Part shown: piece after piece, positions 43,264 to 56,625 of the stretch
How positions within the stretch are numbered: the first letter of the stretch is position 1
How the letters are laid out: every line of letters begins with the position of its first letter
Source of the DNA: Hydra vulgaris
Taxonomy: Eukaryota > Cnidaria > Hydrozoa > Anthoathecata > Hydridae
Reading direction: 5' to 3'
DNA length: 64,000 nucleotides
NCBI RefSeq assembly: GCF_038396675.1
Contig: NC_088927.1
Coordinates: 34,165,001 to 34,229,000 of the forward strand
Notes under the pieces: generated by a model
The model's database searches: none
Told to the model about the DNA's origin: nothing
Seen by the model: only the letters and a program-made list of their open reading frames with translations
Position numbers and translations under genes: made by a program

Positions 43264-45058
43264 CTACTGAAATAAGGTTTTATAGAAACAAACATCTACA
43301 GCTGGCATGTATGGGTACATAGAAACAATGTCTTTTACTTTCTCACTAGAAATTTCAATATTATGTGGAAAACAAGATGCCAATGGAATTGATGGTTCTT
43401 CAAGATTACTTCCTGATCCTCTAGTGTTTTTTGGCTTAGACAGCCGTGCCTCTTTATAAATATCTGTAAAACGATTCTTGAAATACACATTACCAGGAGC
43501 ATTAGACCTATATACAAGTGTTTTGACATTAAAGTATGGAACCTTTTTGTAGTTCATAAGACAAGCAATTTTTGAGAATTTTTTAATGTCCTTTTTTCGC
43601 ATTTGGTATACAAAAAATGGTTTACGTTGGTTAACATTTAACATTGCTTTTACCAACTCGGGAGGGCTGAATATTTCTGCTGAATGTAATGATTTCTCAA
43701 TCTGACTATGTATATTATCCCATTCCTGAATGGAGCTATGTCCTGGCTCACAATACTTTTGTTCAATGATTTCAATATTTGGATGATCAATAAGAAACTC
43801 ACGCAATGCAGCTGACATATGACTGTTTCTATTTTGTGGAACACAAGAATCAAACCAAAGTAAAAACTTGTCAATATTAGGAAGATCCTTGTAAACTTGA
43901 TTTAGCATACATATCACAGCACTAGCAATATCGTTACCAGAACGACCAGACATACCTTCATGCCATAATACACAATATGCTTTTTTGTTTAGCGAAGAGT
44001 AACCTGTTAAATTATAACAACTGAGCTTTCTTTTATAAAAGAAGTTTCCCACGTTACTTTTTGGCAAGCTCAAGACATTTTGTAGATCAATACAAACTAT
44101 GGTTGTGGTAGGGGAGTTCAACTTTCGATCCTTATCTCTCTCGATCTGTGTTTCATTTTTTGATGCAATATGCTTGTTATACTTTTGGATTTGCTCTTCA
44201 TTTGCATTTTCAAGAATGCAAAATTGGTAGCATGTATCACACAGATCTTTTTTTGGCTTTTGAAATTCAATATTAAATTTGGTGTTAAAAACATTGCGGT
44301 ACATTCATTCCTTTGCTGGTAAAATTTTATATTGAGTGTTAAATATAAATCATAAAGTTTCTTCAAATTTAATGAACCATTAAAGTATTGTTTGCAGGAA
44401 ACGCTTCGACAATAATGTGACTCAACTCGTGGAAACAAGTTAATATGGTTTTCTATACTCTGTTTAGTCATTTCAAGAACTTTTTTTTTACAATGTTTTC
44501 CCCATTTTGTAGGGGCAGGAATACCAGTTTCAAGCTTATTTTCATGATAGTATGATATTTGCCTGCTGCTGATGTCTAATGTAGACAAATAAAACACTTT
44601 ACATACACGATGTTTGACATTATCAACAAAGAAATTGTAAAAATAAGTATATTTTCTCCTTGATTTGCTTACTTTATTGGTCTGAGTTGTTTTTTTATCT
44701 TATCTTTCAGTAGTTTTACTAAAAAAGTGTTGCTTTTCAATCTGAGACATTCCCCACAGTCCATTAAATAATATTTTCCTCTCATCTTCTGAAATTTTCA
44801 CAGAACACTTAAACTTGCAACAATTTCCACAATCTTCTTTATTTTTAATACTTTTTGGTTGTATAACCTTGCCTCTGATATTTATATATTCTTTTCCTGA
44901 TTGCCTAAGTCGTTTTTTTTTCGACTGTTTCCATTTATAACAGTTTGCCTTACGTTTTCTTGTTTTCCCACCGTGCGGAGGTAATCGCAGTTGACCAGCA
45001 ATTGAAGGATGTGTTGGAACATAGGGAGTAACCATGATATTAGCTTGTTGTGGGTAAA
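43264..45058 (-). pseudogene. DDE-like (RNase-H-fold) gene, last exon, with one stop and one frameshift
   Basis: Starts at an acceptor (AG at 45060-45059) and in phase reads VYPQQANIMVTPYVPTHPSI, a Lys-rich part (KTRKRKANCYKWKQSKKKRL), then CGNCCKFKCS. After an in-frame TAA (44702-44700) comes CKVFYLSTLDIS ... VESHYCRSVSCKQYF. A one-base shift at about 44305 opens the 346-residue frame: DLCDTCYQFC, TTIVCIDLQNVLSL (D73), KFLLWFDSCVPQNRN (D152), EPGHSSIQEWDNIHSQIEKS (D196 and E203). These spaced acidic residues after beta-strand-like segments suggest a DDE/RNase-H fold. The Cys/His clusters look zinc-binding. Proteins of this layout are widespread, unnamed and probably transposon-derived. Stop codon at 43266-43264. 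Confidence 0.65.
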
Positions 45059-45199
45059 CTAAAAATAAAAATTAAACATAAAAAAATTATGCAATGCAAA
45101 TAGGTGAAAATAAGATCATTTTTTTCCACATATGAAGCGATTCATTTAAATTTGAATCCTTATTTATTTAGTATATACAACAAATAGAGTGCTCAATAT

Positions 45200-45200
45200 A

Positions 45201-45284
<84 letters not shown>
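45200..45284. repeat. (TA)n microsatellite
   Basis: Alternating TA with gtatg ends. The flank caaatagagtgctcaatata is the inverse of sequence at 52754-52775 (ttgagcactctatttg), again a repeat that accompanies TA arrays. Confidence 0.95.
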
Positions 45285-45291
<7 letters not shown>

Positions 45292-46765
45292 AGGTACGTG
45301 AGTAAAAAATTTCAAATTGTTTGAATACTATAATGTTATATATCATTAGATAGAGGATTATTACAGTATTTTAAAGGTGAAAAAATTATCAAAATCGAAC
45401 AATTGGTTTAAAAGTTATGACGGTTTAAGTAGCGATTTTTTCTATATATGGATTTGTTGAAGAAACTGTGGTCAAAATAATGTTTTTCTTCACTTAAATT
45501 GTCATAACTTTGCCAATTCTTATCGAAATACAAATATCTTGGTGTAAAAAGATAGGTGTAAGAGTGGGTTACAACTTTATGTTAAACTCTAACCACCGGG
45601 TGTATCGGATGGACAGAGGGGGCACCAAACCACCACCTCGCCCGTATAAAACTGGACACTTTTTTCAGAAATTTTTTTTTTTTTTAAATTACATAAGCAA
45701 TATAAATACACAAAAAAGTTATTTTAAATTTATAGTAAACCACCAAAATATACGAGAGGTGAATGTTAGCAATAGAGGTGGGTGTGGTGGCGATTGGTGT
45801 ATCACACCCTAGGATCAAAAACGACTTGATTTTATAAATATTTATATCTTTACTATAATGAGTAAAATTAGTACACAATATAAAGTTATGTTATACAATC
45901 TTACGTATAAAAGTGGTGTTTCTATTACAAAGGGGCGTATGCCCACCACCTGCCTACCCCCCCCCCCCATTCTCCACCCAACCTAAAAAAAAAAAAAATT
46001 TTTTTCAAAATTTGAACAACAAATTTAAAAAAAAAATTAAAAAATTGGAAATAAATTAAAAAATAAACTCATACCAGACAACCACCAAATATGGGAGGTT
46101 AATGTAAAACTCACAGTAGATATGTTGATGATGTTTTAGTACTATAATATCAAAAAATGTTTCAATTCTTGAAATATCTGATTGAATATTTAAAGTACAA
46201 CAACAAAGAAGTAAAAAACATATTCCACTAGATTAAAAGATACATTAGTGGTGCATCCATGGTCATAAGAGAGTGGAGTTTAAAAGAGGGCGTATCCAAA
46301 TATGTCATAAGAAAGAGGCATTCTAATGCCCTTTCCACTTCTTACCAAAAATTATTATTTAATTGGATATATATTACAAAAAAAATTATACAACTACTAA
46401 TGTGGGGCTATAAGTCAATTGGCTGTAAAAAACATGTCATCTTTCTAACCAAGTATAGCAAAAACCTATAATAAAGTCTTTCATGTGATTATTACATTAA
46501 CAGAAGTAAGGACCATACAGTATAGTTAACGAGCTAGCCATTTTGTTTGGTTAACAAACAAATTTTCTGTTTCAAAATAAAAAATAAATAAAATATTAAA
46601 AAATAATAATAATATAAAACTGTTTTAAAGAAAATACAATATATTTTTGTCTTGGCTTTTAGTGAATGATTAAAATAATTAATTCCAAAAATGAAACTGT
46701 TTTAACCATTTTTAACGATAGACACCACGTGAAGGTAGGCCAGAGCCGTCTATCAAAAAATTTAA

Positions 46766-47125
46766 CAAGTCACAACACTTGCTGTATTATTTAGGCAAGT
46801 CACAACACTTGCTGTATTATTTAAGCAAGTCACAACACTTGCTATATAATTTATGCAAGTCAGAACACTTGCTGTATTATTTAGCCAAGTCACAACACTT
46901 GCTATATAACTTAGGCAAGTCACAACACTTGCTATATTATTTTGACAAGTCACAACACTTGCTATATAATTTATGCAAGTCACAACAGTTGCTGTATTAT
47001 TTAGGCAAGTCACAACACTTGCTGTATTATTTAGGCAAGTCACAACACTTGCTATATAATTTATACAAGTCACAACACTTGCTGTATTATTTATGCAAGT
47101 CACAACATTTGCAATACATTTTTGG
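46766..47125. repeat. 30-bp tandem array of short palindromes, 12 copies
   Basis: Unit caagtcacaacacttgctgt + attatttagg, exactly 30 bp, repeated 12 times. Each unit has a small hairpin gcaagt-cacaac-acttgc formed with the last base of the previous unit. As 30 is divisible by 3, both strands stay open (KSQHLLYYLG and VVTCLNNTAS repeats). It lies inside the presumed intron, 29 bp from the donor site. Confidence 0.97.
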
Positions 47126-47153
47126 TTATTAAATTAATTAAATTGTAACTCAC

Positions 47154-47656
47154 CGGAAACAACATCAGCAGCAAGCTGGATCTTTTTCATGCAATAGTCA
47201 ACAGCTTCATTATCAGTTTCATCATCTTTCCAGTAAGAAATGGTGTAAATGAAGTCATTTTTTCTTTTATTAACTTTTTTTACTCTGCCGCGATATAAAA
47301 CACTTTTGCATGTCTTTGGATCGTACCATTCATGTTCTAGTTTCTTCCCAACAATTCTATCTGACATGACATCTTCTTAATCAAATAGTTGGTCATTGGA
47401 TAAGTGCTTATATGAATCAATAATCTCTTCAAAATTTAATTTAGATAGGTCACGCTCTAACTTTCTTTTTTCTTTTTCATCCATTTTTTGGCGCTTGATT
47501 TTTTGCAAATCTCATCTCCTACTTTGCATCGATAGAGTCGATTTGTAAATCTGTTTTTACATGCTACATTAATTGACCATTTAACAATCTTTTCTCTTAA
47601 ACTTATATCTAGAGTGTCTAGATAGTCGACAGTCCTATTCTTTTTTGATCTAAGAA
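47154..47656 (-). pseudogene. DDE-like gene, exon 3: basic coiled region and barrel-like domain
   Basis: Acceptor (aaatacag, AG at 47658-47657) and strong donor (G|GTGAGT). In the joined phase it reads ILRSKKNRTVDYLDTLDISL, REKIVKWSINVACKNRF and a Lys/Glu-rich helix (MDEKEKRKLERDLSKLNFEE), then DRIVGKKLEHEWYDPKTCKS, VLYRGRVKKVNKRKNDFIYT and ISYWKDDETDNEAVDYCMKK. The last part looks like a small Tudor/chromo-like barrel (GKKxEHxW...Y.G.V..... Y.I.YW.DDE). A one-base deletion in an A run (about 47507) and an in-frame TAA (about 47375) interrupt it. Homologous proteins combine the same N-terminal region, barrel and DDE-like part. Confidence 0.55.
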
Positions 47657-47825
47657 CTGTATTTGATAAAGAACTTTATTTGATAACTAATAGTAAATGA
47701 CTAAATACTAAATTAATTCATATAATAGGGATATAACTGACTGATCCTCTGTAAAGCAAGTTCATCTAAACAAATTAAATTAACTTTATTTTTACAAAGT
47801 AATATAAAAATTTGCATATAGTAAG

Positions 47826-48106
<281 letters not shown>

Positions 48107-48149
48107 ATAAAAATAACTACCGGGCTATTGAAAAAAGAAAGTAACTAAC

Positions 48150-48188
48150 TGATGTTGTTGGCTGACGCCATTTCACAACTTAGAGCAT
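48150..48188 (-). pseudogene. DDE-like gene, candidate 39-base exon 2
   Basis: Acceptor tttcgctgttttag and donor A|GTTAGT. In phase it adds DALSCEMASANNI between exon 1 and exon 3 with no stop. It is short and the donor is weak, so this is a tentative exon supported chiefly by phase consistency. Alternatively, the ATG inside it (MASANNI) may be the start. Confidence 0.4.
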
Positions 48189-49411
<1,223 letters not shown>

Positions 49412-49414
<3 letters not shown>

Positions 49415-49499
49415 AGAACCTCACGGATTCTATTATATATGTTACATACACACATTAGTGTATGTGTCACATATACAACAGCATCCGTGACGTTCTAAT
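49412..49499. mobile_element. 88-bp hairpin MITE
   Basis: Arms attagaacctcacggat (49412) and atccgtgacgttctaat (49499), plus an inner stem tatatgttacatacacac / tatgtgtcacatata. It sits directly at the end of the TA array, consistent with TA-targeted insertion. Confidence 0.8.
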
Positions 49500-49592
49500 A
49501 AGATAATAACACATTTCCTACTAAAATAATTTGCTGAATTTTTATTAATAACTAAAAAAAGCCGATTAGCACTAGAATATATAAGAAAATAC

Positions 49593-49641
49593 CTGTATTT
49601 TGGTTTATTACTCCAAGACATACATTTATATTTTCCGCCAT
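49593..49641 (-). pseudogene. DDE-like gene, candidate first coding exon
   Basis: The ATG at 49641-49639 opens MAENINVCLGVINQNT and ends at a donor G|GTATTT (49593/49592). The phase (one base of the next codon) fits exon 2. No acceptor is needed. Evidence is the ATG context, the donor and frame continuity; the gene could also start at exon 2. Confidence 0.4.
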
Positions 49642-49924
49642 TTTAAAATTTTTAAGAGGAAATAAACACGAACGTATTATTTAATGCGATTTATAAACAA
49701 TTTTATTGGTTGTTGTAAATAGAACAAAATAATATTAATAACTATCGCTATTTTGCACATAGAACAATCGGTTACACCTAATTTGACACTATTTAGTTTT
49801 TTTTTTTCAATTTTAAAAGTATTATAGCTAGAAAGAAAATATAACAAAAAAAGAGGAAAAGGTATAAACTCATTTTTTTCAATTTTGGAGTGAGAACAAA
49901 ATAATTCTAACCTGACGATATATA

Positions 49925-52423
49925 TAGGGCCGTACCAAGGGCGGGGCCAGCCTGAGGCGCCAAATTTGGGAGGGCAAATTTTAATAAATTAAAAAAACAA
50001 TAATCAGTTTATTAAACAAATTTTCACGGCGTCGCTGTTGTTGATAAGAAAATTAATTAAAATTCCGCCTCTTGACACAAGCCCCTAAATATTAAAGTTC
50101 ATTTACTGAACAAAAGAGCGCCCTTTAACACTAATATACCTTTGATAACTTTTGAACATTTTGATTCTATTATGAATCGAACCAAAAAATTATCTGGTGC
50201 TGAATTTAAGGAGAAAAGAAAACAGCACCAAGAAAGTGACGAGAAACTACAAAACTGTCAGAGGATATTTGTATTAAAATTAATGACAATTCAACCGATC
50301 CAATAAATGACTTAAGTTCAGATCATCATTTGGAACTAATTGAAGAGGATATTTTCATTAGCCAAAGTCAAGAAGAATTTTGCATAACTGATTCAGACAA
50401 GGGAAGATGGAAATTCCCAGCTTTCAGGCCCAGCTGAAATGGACGAGGATGAACTTCATTCAGAAATCTCAGAAATTCCAGTGGCCTTGGAAGAAAATTT
50501 TCAACACAGGGATCCAGCAACATGGCCTAAAATAACGGACAAAACAAGATGCTTTTTGATTGAGCATGGGCCAGAGCAAGACAGAAATTTTTTTTTTCCC
50601 AAACACGCTGTGTGATCTTGACAACAGAATGCAACACTTCAGCTCAAAATGGTATAAAAAAATTCATCCCAATGGTTAAAAATTTAATTCGCACTTGGCT
50701 GCAGTACAGCAACAAAAAAGATTCTTTATTTTGTTTTTGCTTTTTGTTATTTTCAACAACAAAAACCAACAGTTTCTCAGAAAGGGTTTTGTGACTGGAA
50801 AAAACTAAACCCAAGAATTCCTGAGCATGAAAACAACAATGAACACAAAAGATGCTATTCTGAATGAAAAACTCTTGAAAAAACCTCAAGAAAGGAAAGA
50901 CCCTAGATTCTGATTTGCAGAAAGTCATCAGTGGAGAGATGAAAAAGTGGAGAGACATCTTGAAAGCGATTATTGATGCAATTTTGTTCTGTGTCAAGAA
51001 CAATCTTGCCCTTCGGGGAACAACAGAAGATATCGTTCAAAAAAACAGTGGCATTTTTCTGAGCTTAATTGAGTTGATTAGCCACTATTATCCTTTAGTG
51101 GCTAAACACATTGCGTCCGTTAAAGCAAAAAAAACCACTACATCCTACTTTTCTCCTCGAATTCAAAATGAGCTGATTGAGTTACTTGGACAGAAAGTCA
51201 GGAACGAAATTTTGTCAAACATCAAAGAAGTTAAATACTACTCCGTTCTGTTTGACTGCACTCCAGATACCTCCTACAAAGAGCAGATTACTCAGATCAT
51301 CAGGTATGTCCACATCAGTGATGAAACCTGCACAATTAAGGAAAACTTTGTGGACTTCATTGAATCTCTCCAAAAAACCGGAAAAGGTCTTGCAACAGAG
51401 ATAACTAAAAAATTGGAGAAGGATGGTCAAAAGAACTTCTCATTCAAATTTCAGTTTTTTGTGTTTGTTGGATTTCTGGTGCCAAATTCTTTCTCTAATT
51501 GACCGGGAAAACAAACTGCTTCAGTCAAAAACCATTTCAATTGACATTGCCGCAAAAAAATGAAAAGATTGAAGGCTTCCATTCAGAATCTTCGAGATAT
51601 TGGGGTGGACAACATTATCAAAGATACCACAGAAAAAGCTAACCAGAGCGGAATTGATGGTGGATTTCCAATCAAGAGGAAACGCAAAGCGAAGCCGATG
51701 ACACTTTATAAAGCTGAAGATGACTCCACCTTCTCACAGCAGAAACAGAATTCGGATCACAGTGCAACCTTCTGTTTGACATCATCATTACACAAAATGA
51801 GTGGCGGTTTGAGGCTATGTCTGCTGTATCCTCTGATTTTGACTTCCTCTGTGGGCATTCACTCTGTAAAAGTTCAGTGGATGCACACAAGAAAAAAGCT
51901 GCAAATTTACAAGGCAGATTTAGATTCTTCCGATTTCCAGTCAGAAATGGCAAGCTTAAAATATCAAGCTGCTGCAATGATGGACAACTTTGAAAAATCT
52001 AGCCCGATCAAAATTTTGCAGTTCATTCATAAGTATTCTTTGACTAATGTTTATCCCAACACGGCAATTGCTATTCACATCTTCCTCACCATACCAGTTA
52101 CAGTTGCTACGTGTGAGAGAAGTTTCAGTAAACTTAAGCTTATAAAAAACTATATGAGGTCAACAATGGGCCAAGAACGTTTGTCCAGTTTGGCTATAAT
52201 TTCAATTGAAAATGAAGTGGCAAACAACATTGATTTTGATGATGTCATTAGTGAATTTGCGCAACCTTAATGACAAATTTTACTTATAACTTGATGTAAA
52301 AAATTTTGTGATCAATCATTTTTTCGTTAATTTTCTTCTTTTTTTTTTTTTCTGGTTGGCGGGGGGGGGGGGCGCAATTTTCTTTTCTTGCCCGAAGCGC
52401 AAAATTGGCTCGGTATGGCCCTG
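49925..52423 (+). mobile_element. hAT transposon, ZMYM-type, internally deleted
   Basis: TIRs tagggccgtaccaag (49925) and, inverted from 52423, cagggccataccgag. Both flanks are TA repeats (tatatata on each side), so the expected 8-bp duplication cannot be proved but is compatible. It encloses a transposase relic on the plus strand. The right subterminal region has a gggggggggg run. Confidence 0.8.
50171..52270 (+). pseudogene. ZMYM1-like hAT transposase (TTF-type zinc finger and dimerisation domain)
   Basis: Opens MNRTKKLSGAEFKEKRKQHQ. A TTF-type region follows in broken frames: DPATWPKITDKTRCFLIEHG, SSKWYKKIHPNG, GFCDWKKLNPRIPEHENNNE. The frame 50915-51440 has LALRGTTEDI and YYSVLFDCTPDTSYKEQITQ, the first Asp region. 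The middle of the catalytic domain is missing: the sequence jumps near 51480 to ENKLLQSKTISIDIA. The C-terminal frame 51560-52270 ends in IHIFLTIPVTVATCERSFSK and LKLIKNYMRSTMGQERLSSL, the hAT dimerisation block. Several frameshifts plus the deletion make it inactive. Confidence 0.85.
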
Positions 52424-52424
52424 T

Positions 52425-52729
<305 letters not shown>

Positions 52730-52794
52730 TATTATTGCTCTGTTCTTTAAGAACATTGAGCACTCTATTTGTAGAATACACTGACATATATATT

Positions 52795-53150
<356 letters not shown>

Positions 53151-53589
53151 TCTATTATTAACAACAATAAATAGAATGCTGTTCAACTTATATATTTTAG
53201 TAAAAAAGTTGAAAAGAGTATTTACTTACTTTTAGGAGTATTATATTTTCAACTTGTACTTATAATCATAATTTTTGAATATCAACATAAGAATCTAGAT
53301 AAGTTATCTAAAGAATACGATCATTCGTTAGACATTTTACAACAGATTTTGACTACTTTGTTGATATTGCCTTTTTTTCCTTCTAAGTTCTTGGTACTTT
53401 CAATTCTTTTCTTTTCTGCTTCTTTCTTTTGGTTTCTTTTCTTAAAATTTTAAGCGCATCATAACAAATCGTGGGTCCTCACAATAAGACCGCCAAAATA
53501 TTTTTTTGGCTTCAATTTCAATACAAGTTGTTCTATTCAAAATCCAAATGCGTTATCCAGTTATAATAAAGATCAGTGTGAAAAAAAAC
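53151..53589. other. AT-rich DNA without recognisable genes
   Basis: T/C-rich tract at 53365-53440; nothing else seen. Confidence 0.5.
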
Positions 53590-53995
53590 CTTTGATAATG
53601 CCGCCCGGCGGCAAAATAACTTTCTGCCAAAAGGTCAACTTTTTAGGGAGGCGTAAGCTGTTGGCGGTGGCCTCCTAATCAATTTTTAGCGGCAAAATGT
53701 TTTTTCTTTTGCGTCCAGTGGCTTCCGCCTAACTATTGGCGGCCACAGCCAGAGTTTTTTTTGGAGGCAAAAAGTTTTGGAGACCGACGCCAATAGAGAG
53801 GCGGAAGTGGCTCCCGCCTTTCTATTAACCACCTACAGAAGAAATTTTGGAGGCAAAGCCCTTTGGAGGTCGTCTCTAATGGCATCGAAGCTATTGGAGG
53901 CGGCCTCTAAAGGGTTTTGCAGATCTGCCTCCTAACTGGCTACTGCTGTCAAATTGGAGGCGAAAATATTTGCCTCCTGCAGGCGGATGTATTGA
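53590..53995. repeat. GC-richer patch with many GGAGGC/GCCTCC motifs
   Basis: Roughly a dozen copies of ggaggc, gcctcc, ggcggc or aggcgg in both directions within 400 bases (for example attggaggcggcctctaaag and gcctcctgcaggcgg). No coding frame. It stands out sharply from the AT-rich surroundings. Possibly an element whose interior is a cluster of short inverted motifs. Confidence 0.7.
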
Positions 53996-54552
53996 AAAAT
54001 AATTGCTCGTTTGCTTTAAAGCAATTAAATATTAACTAGAAACAAATGTTAAATACTTGGCATCAAAGTTTTTTTTTATATGATTTAATGACTATGTAAA
54101 AAAATTTTGAAAAAAAAAATAATTTTATTAGAGCGGTTGTTTTTCTAAGACTATCGAATAAATTAGTAATTTTTATTTCAAAACAAATGCTAAACACTAA
54201 AAATTTTGTTTTTAGTGTTTAGCATTTGTTTTGAAATAAAAAGTCAAAAAAAAAGTTTATGACAAATAATGAAGTTGTCAGTTTTTGATCAACGTATGAT
54301 ATTTTGTCGCCCTTACGTCACGCTAAAACTTTAATTTTGAACCATAACATTAAATTATTAATTTTTGTCATTATATATTGTAAAAATATTTGAAAAACAC
54401 AACGTCTTTTAATACTCTTAAAAATTAATAAAATTAATGTATTTCGATGTCGGTTTGAATTGAACTTTTTCCAATAATCTAAACAAAAAATTTTTTTTAT
54501 TGATTGTAAAATTTTTTGCTACAGAATTAAAAATGAAAAACGCGCTTTAGGG
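53996..54552. other. AT-rich DNA with a long hairpin at 54170-54242
   Basis: tttttatttcaaaacaaatg.. (54170) pairs with ..catttgttttgaaataaaaa (54242); about 34-bp arms over a short ttttg loop, essentially perfect. No gene. Confidence 0.75.
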
Positions 54553-54811
54553 TAGTGATGTAAATTTTCCGGTAAAGTTTGATTCAAAATTTACCAGTAA
54601 AATTTTCCGGTAAATTTATCGGTAAACTTTAAATTGGAGATGGTAAACTTTCCTTAGAAAAATTTTTTTTCTCAAAGAAAAGTAAAATTAAGTAAAAATA
54701 AAACTTCAAAATTTACCAGGCGATAAATTTTCAAAATTTTTTCCGGTAAATTTACTGGAAAATTTTCTGGTAAATTTTCCGGTAAATTTTTTTTAACTTT
54801 GACATCATTTT
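54553..54811. mobile_element. hAT-like MITE with clustered ttttccggtaaa motifs
   Basis: tagtgatgtaaattttccgg on the left; the right side ends ttttccggtaaa then tttgacatcat, a partial inverse (gatgt). The near-palindromic motif ttaccggtaaa/tttccggtaaa occurs at least seven times in 250 bases. The boundaries are approximate and no duplication is evident. Confidence 0.45.
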
Positions 54812-55592
54812 TTTTAAGCATAGTTTATAAACGATTTCTATCTTTTTGATGAAACGCCAATAAACTTTTCAAGTCCAACTTTACATTAAGAAGATTAAAA
54901 ACTCTGTTAAGACCGTATTTACCGTCATTGAAGTAAAGAATTGCAGAACTAACACTTACTTCAGGCAAATATCTTGTAACAAAAATATTTTTTGATCCTA
55001 ACTGACATATATTTAATTATTTGTTATTAACTCTTCTTTTTAAAATGTATAAAAATTTTTTTTACTTCTTCAAATTCCGGTTTAGCATGAGATTTTTATT
55101 CTATTTTTTATTAAGGATAAATTTTTATTACCCGGTAAAAAATTTCATTTTATATTTTTATTCACCTTTTTTTTTTCCATCACTTTTTCACTATTTATCA
55201 CCTATTTTTATTCAACAGTAAAAAACTTGTTTTAATGTTTTACTTTCTTGAGATTTTGTAAACAGGTTGAAACAAACAGCAACCTTTAAAATGTTTAAAA
55301 GTATTGAATTAATACTGTTTTTTTGTTACGTGACTCCAAATGAAATGTTTGATATACCGAAAATATTTGGATATACCGTTAACAAACCGTTTTATATTCA
55401 CAACTAAATACAATTATAAGTGCTTTAGATTTTAAAGTAACTTTAATTGATAGTTAAGATTACAGGGATGTATATTATTATGCAACCTTTATCAATTACA
55501 TTAATATGTCTATAATTATAGATAACGTCATTCATAACAAGTAATAAGGATGACTTTTTTCAAAAAAGTAACTTTTTTCTGAGAATTTGTTT
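54812..55592. other. AT-rich DNA without recognisable genes
   Basis: The plus-strand frame at 55021-55221 is Phe/Tyr-rich low complexity. Nothing else. Confidence 0.5.
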
Positions 55593-55633
55593 ACAACAAT
55601 TTAAGCTGCATAATATGCAGCTTAAATTGTTGT
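55593..55633. repeat. Perfect 20-bp-arm palindrome
   Basis: acaacaatttaagctgcata and its exact complement around a single central base (55613). Confidence 0.95.
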
Positions 55634-56625
55634 ATTGCGCTGTGAATGCAAATGATTTTTGAGGTGAGAAACATTACCGGCAAGAATTAAGTTTTTTTCC
55701 ATGCACACTTTGCATTTCCACTTCTTATTTTCAGTTTCAATTAAAAAAAAGCTTAATTCTCACCGTTATTGTTTCTCACCTCAAAAATCATTTGCATTCA
55801 AAGCACAAGGATGTTGCATAGAACTTGAAATTTTTAAAAGAAAAAGAGTTCAAAACAAAAATCATGATAACGTTGGAAAAGTTGCTATTTTTGTTTCACG
55901 TAGAACGGTTAAGTATGACTTTGACATTGACGATACAGTAAGAGATTTTATAAAGTCAATTCTAATGAGGAACTTGCTAATGACGGTTGCTGATAACATG
56001 GGGAAGAATGAAATAATTAGAAAAGCTAGTTAAGGTAGGATATGTGATATCCCCTTAGTAAGGTATAATTTTCTACCTTATAAGGTAAAAAATTATACCT
56101 ATAAGTTAGAAAATTGTATGACAAATAATTGTTTTTAATAGAATTTTCTACCTTAAAAGGTAGAAAATTATACCTTCCTAAGAGTATATCACATGCTCCG
56201 AGATGGGGTAGTACGTATATTATGGTATCAGACTTGTTTGAAAAACTTGCTATATATGAAAAGATTGGGACGAATCGAAATAACTGCGACCTAAGATTAA
56301 ATGATAAAATTTATTGAAGAATATACCAAAATATTTGAACCAATTTTTTTTTGCAATGAAGGATTTTCAAAGATCCGACTATACCATGTCGGACTTCTTT
56401 TTACGATGGATGAGAATGGTAATGAACTTGGAAAAAATCCCGATGAAAAAACAATTTCAAATCTAAACTTCTCGAAGCTTTAAATATAAGTTCGATTAAA
56501 ATTTTTTGAGTGCGATGCTTTTATTGCTGCACTCTTATTGGATCCTCGTTTTGCACGGAGTACTGCTAGTCATGAAGTCTTCAACAATTTATTAAAAAGT
56601 CAATGAAAATGTACGAGATAAAGAT
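55634..56625 (+). pseudogene. BED-finger hAT transposase relic with inverted N-terminus
   Basis: On the plus strand after about 55745: LILTVIVSHLKNHLHSKHKD, the HxxxH half of a BED zinc finger, then the hAT N-terminal region (FDIDDTVRDFIKS, LMTVADNMGKNE). After the nested MITE come VVRILWYQT, IKFIEEYTKIFEPIFFCNEG and AALLLDPRFARSTASHEVFN, typical hAT body motifs. The same BED segment is present inverted on the minus strand (WKCKVCMEKNLILAGNVSHL, 55735-55640), giving 50-bp inverted arms. Several stops; the C-terminus is lost. Confidence 0.75.
56042..56194. mobile_element. Nested palindromic MITE, 153 bp
   Basis: The left end atgtgatatccccttagtaa then ggtataattttctacctt is matched by an inverted right end; an inner aaggtataattttctacctt motif is repeated four times in both directions. 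It splits the hAT relic. Confidence 0.8.

Larger units (their letters stand above)
45059..47153 (-). other. Presumed intron of the DDE-like gene, repeat-filled
   Basis: Bounded by donor GTGAGT (from 47153) and acceptor TTTTTAG (45059). Contains (TA)n at 45200-45284, two related segments (45590-45810 and 45930-46110, sharing accaccaaa-tat-gRgaggt and an RTCacaccc/accaccY region), a plus-strand frame of unknown nature (46259-46471) and the 30-bp array at 46766. Confidence 0.5.

Noticed and set aside
46766-47125. CRISPR array
   Set aside because: Repeat and spacer are both nearly constant, the sequence is eukaryotic, and there are no cas genes; it is a 30-bp minisatellite.
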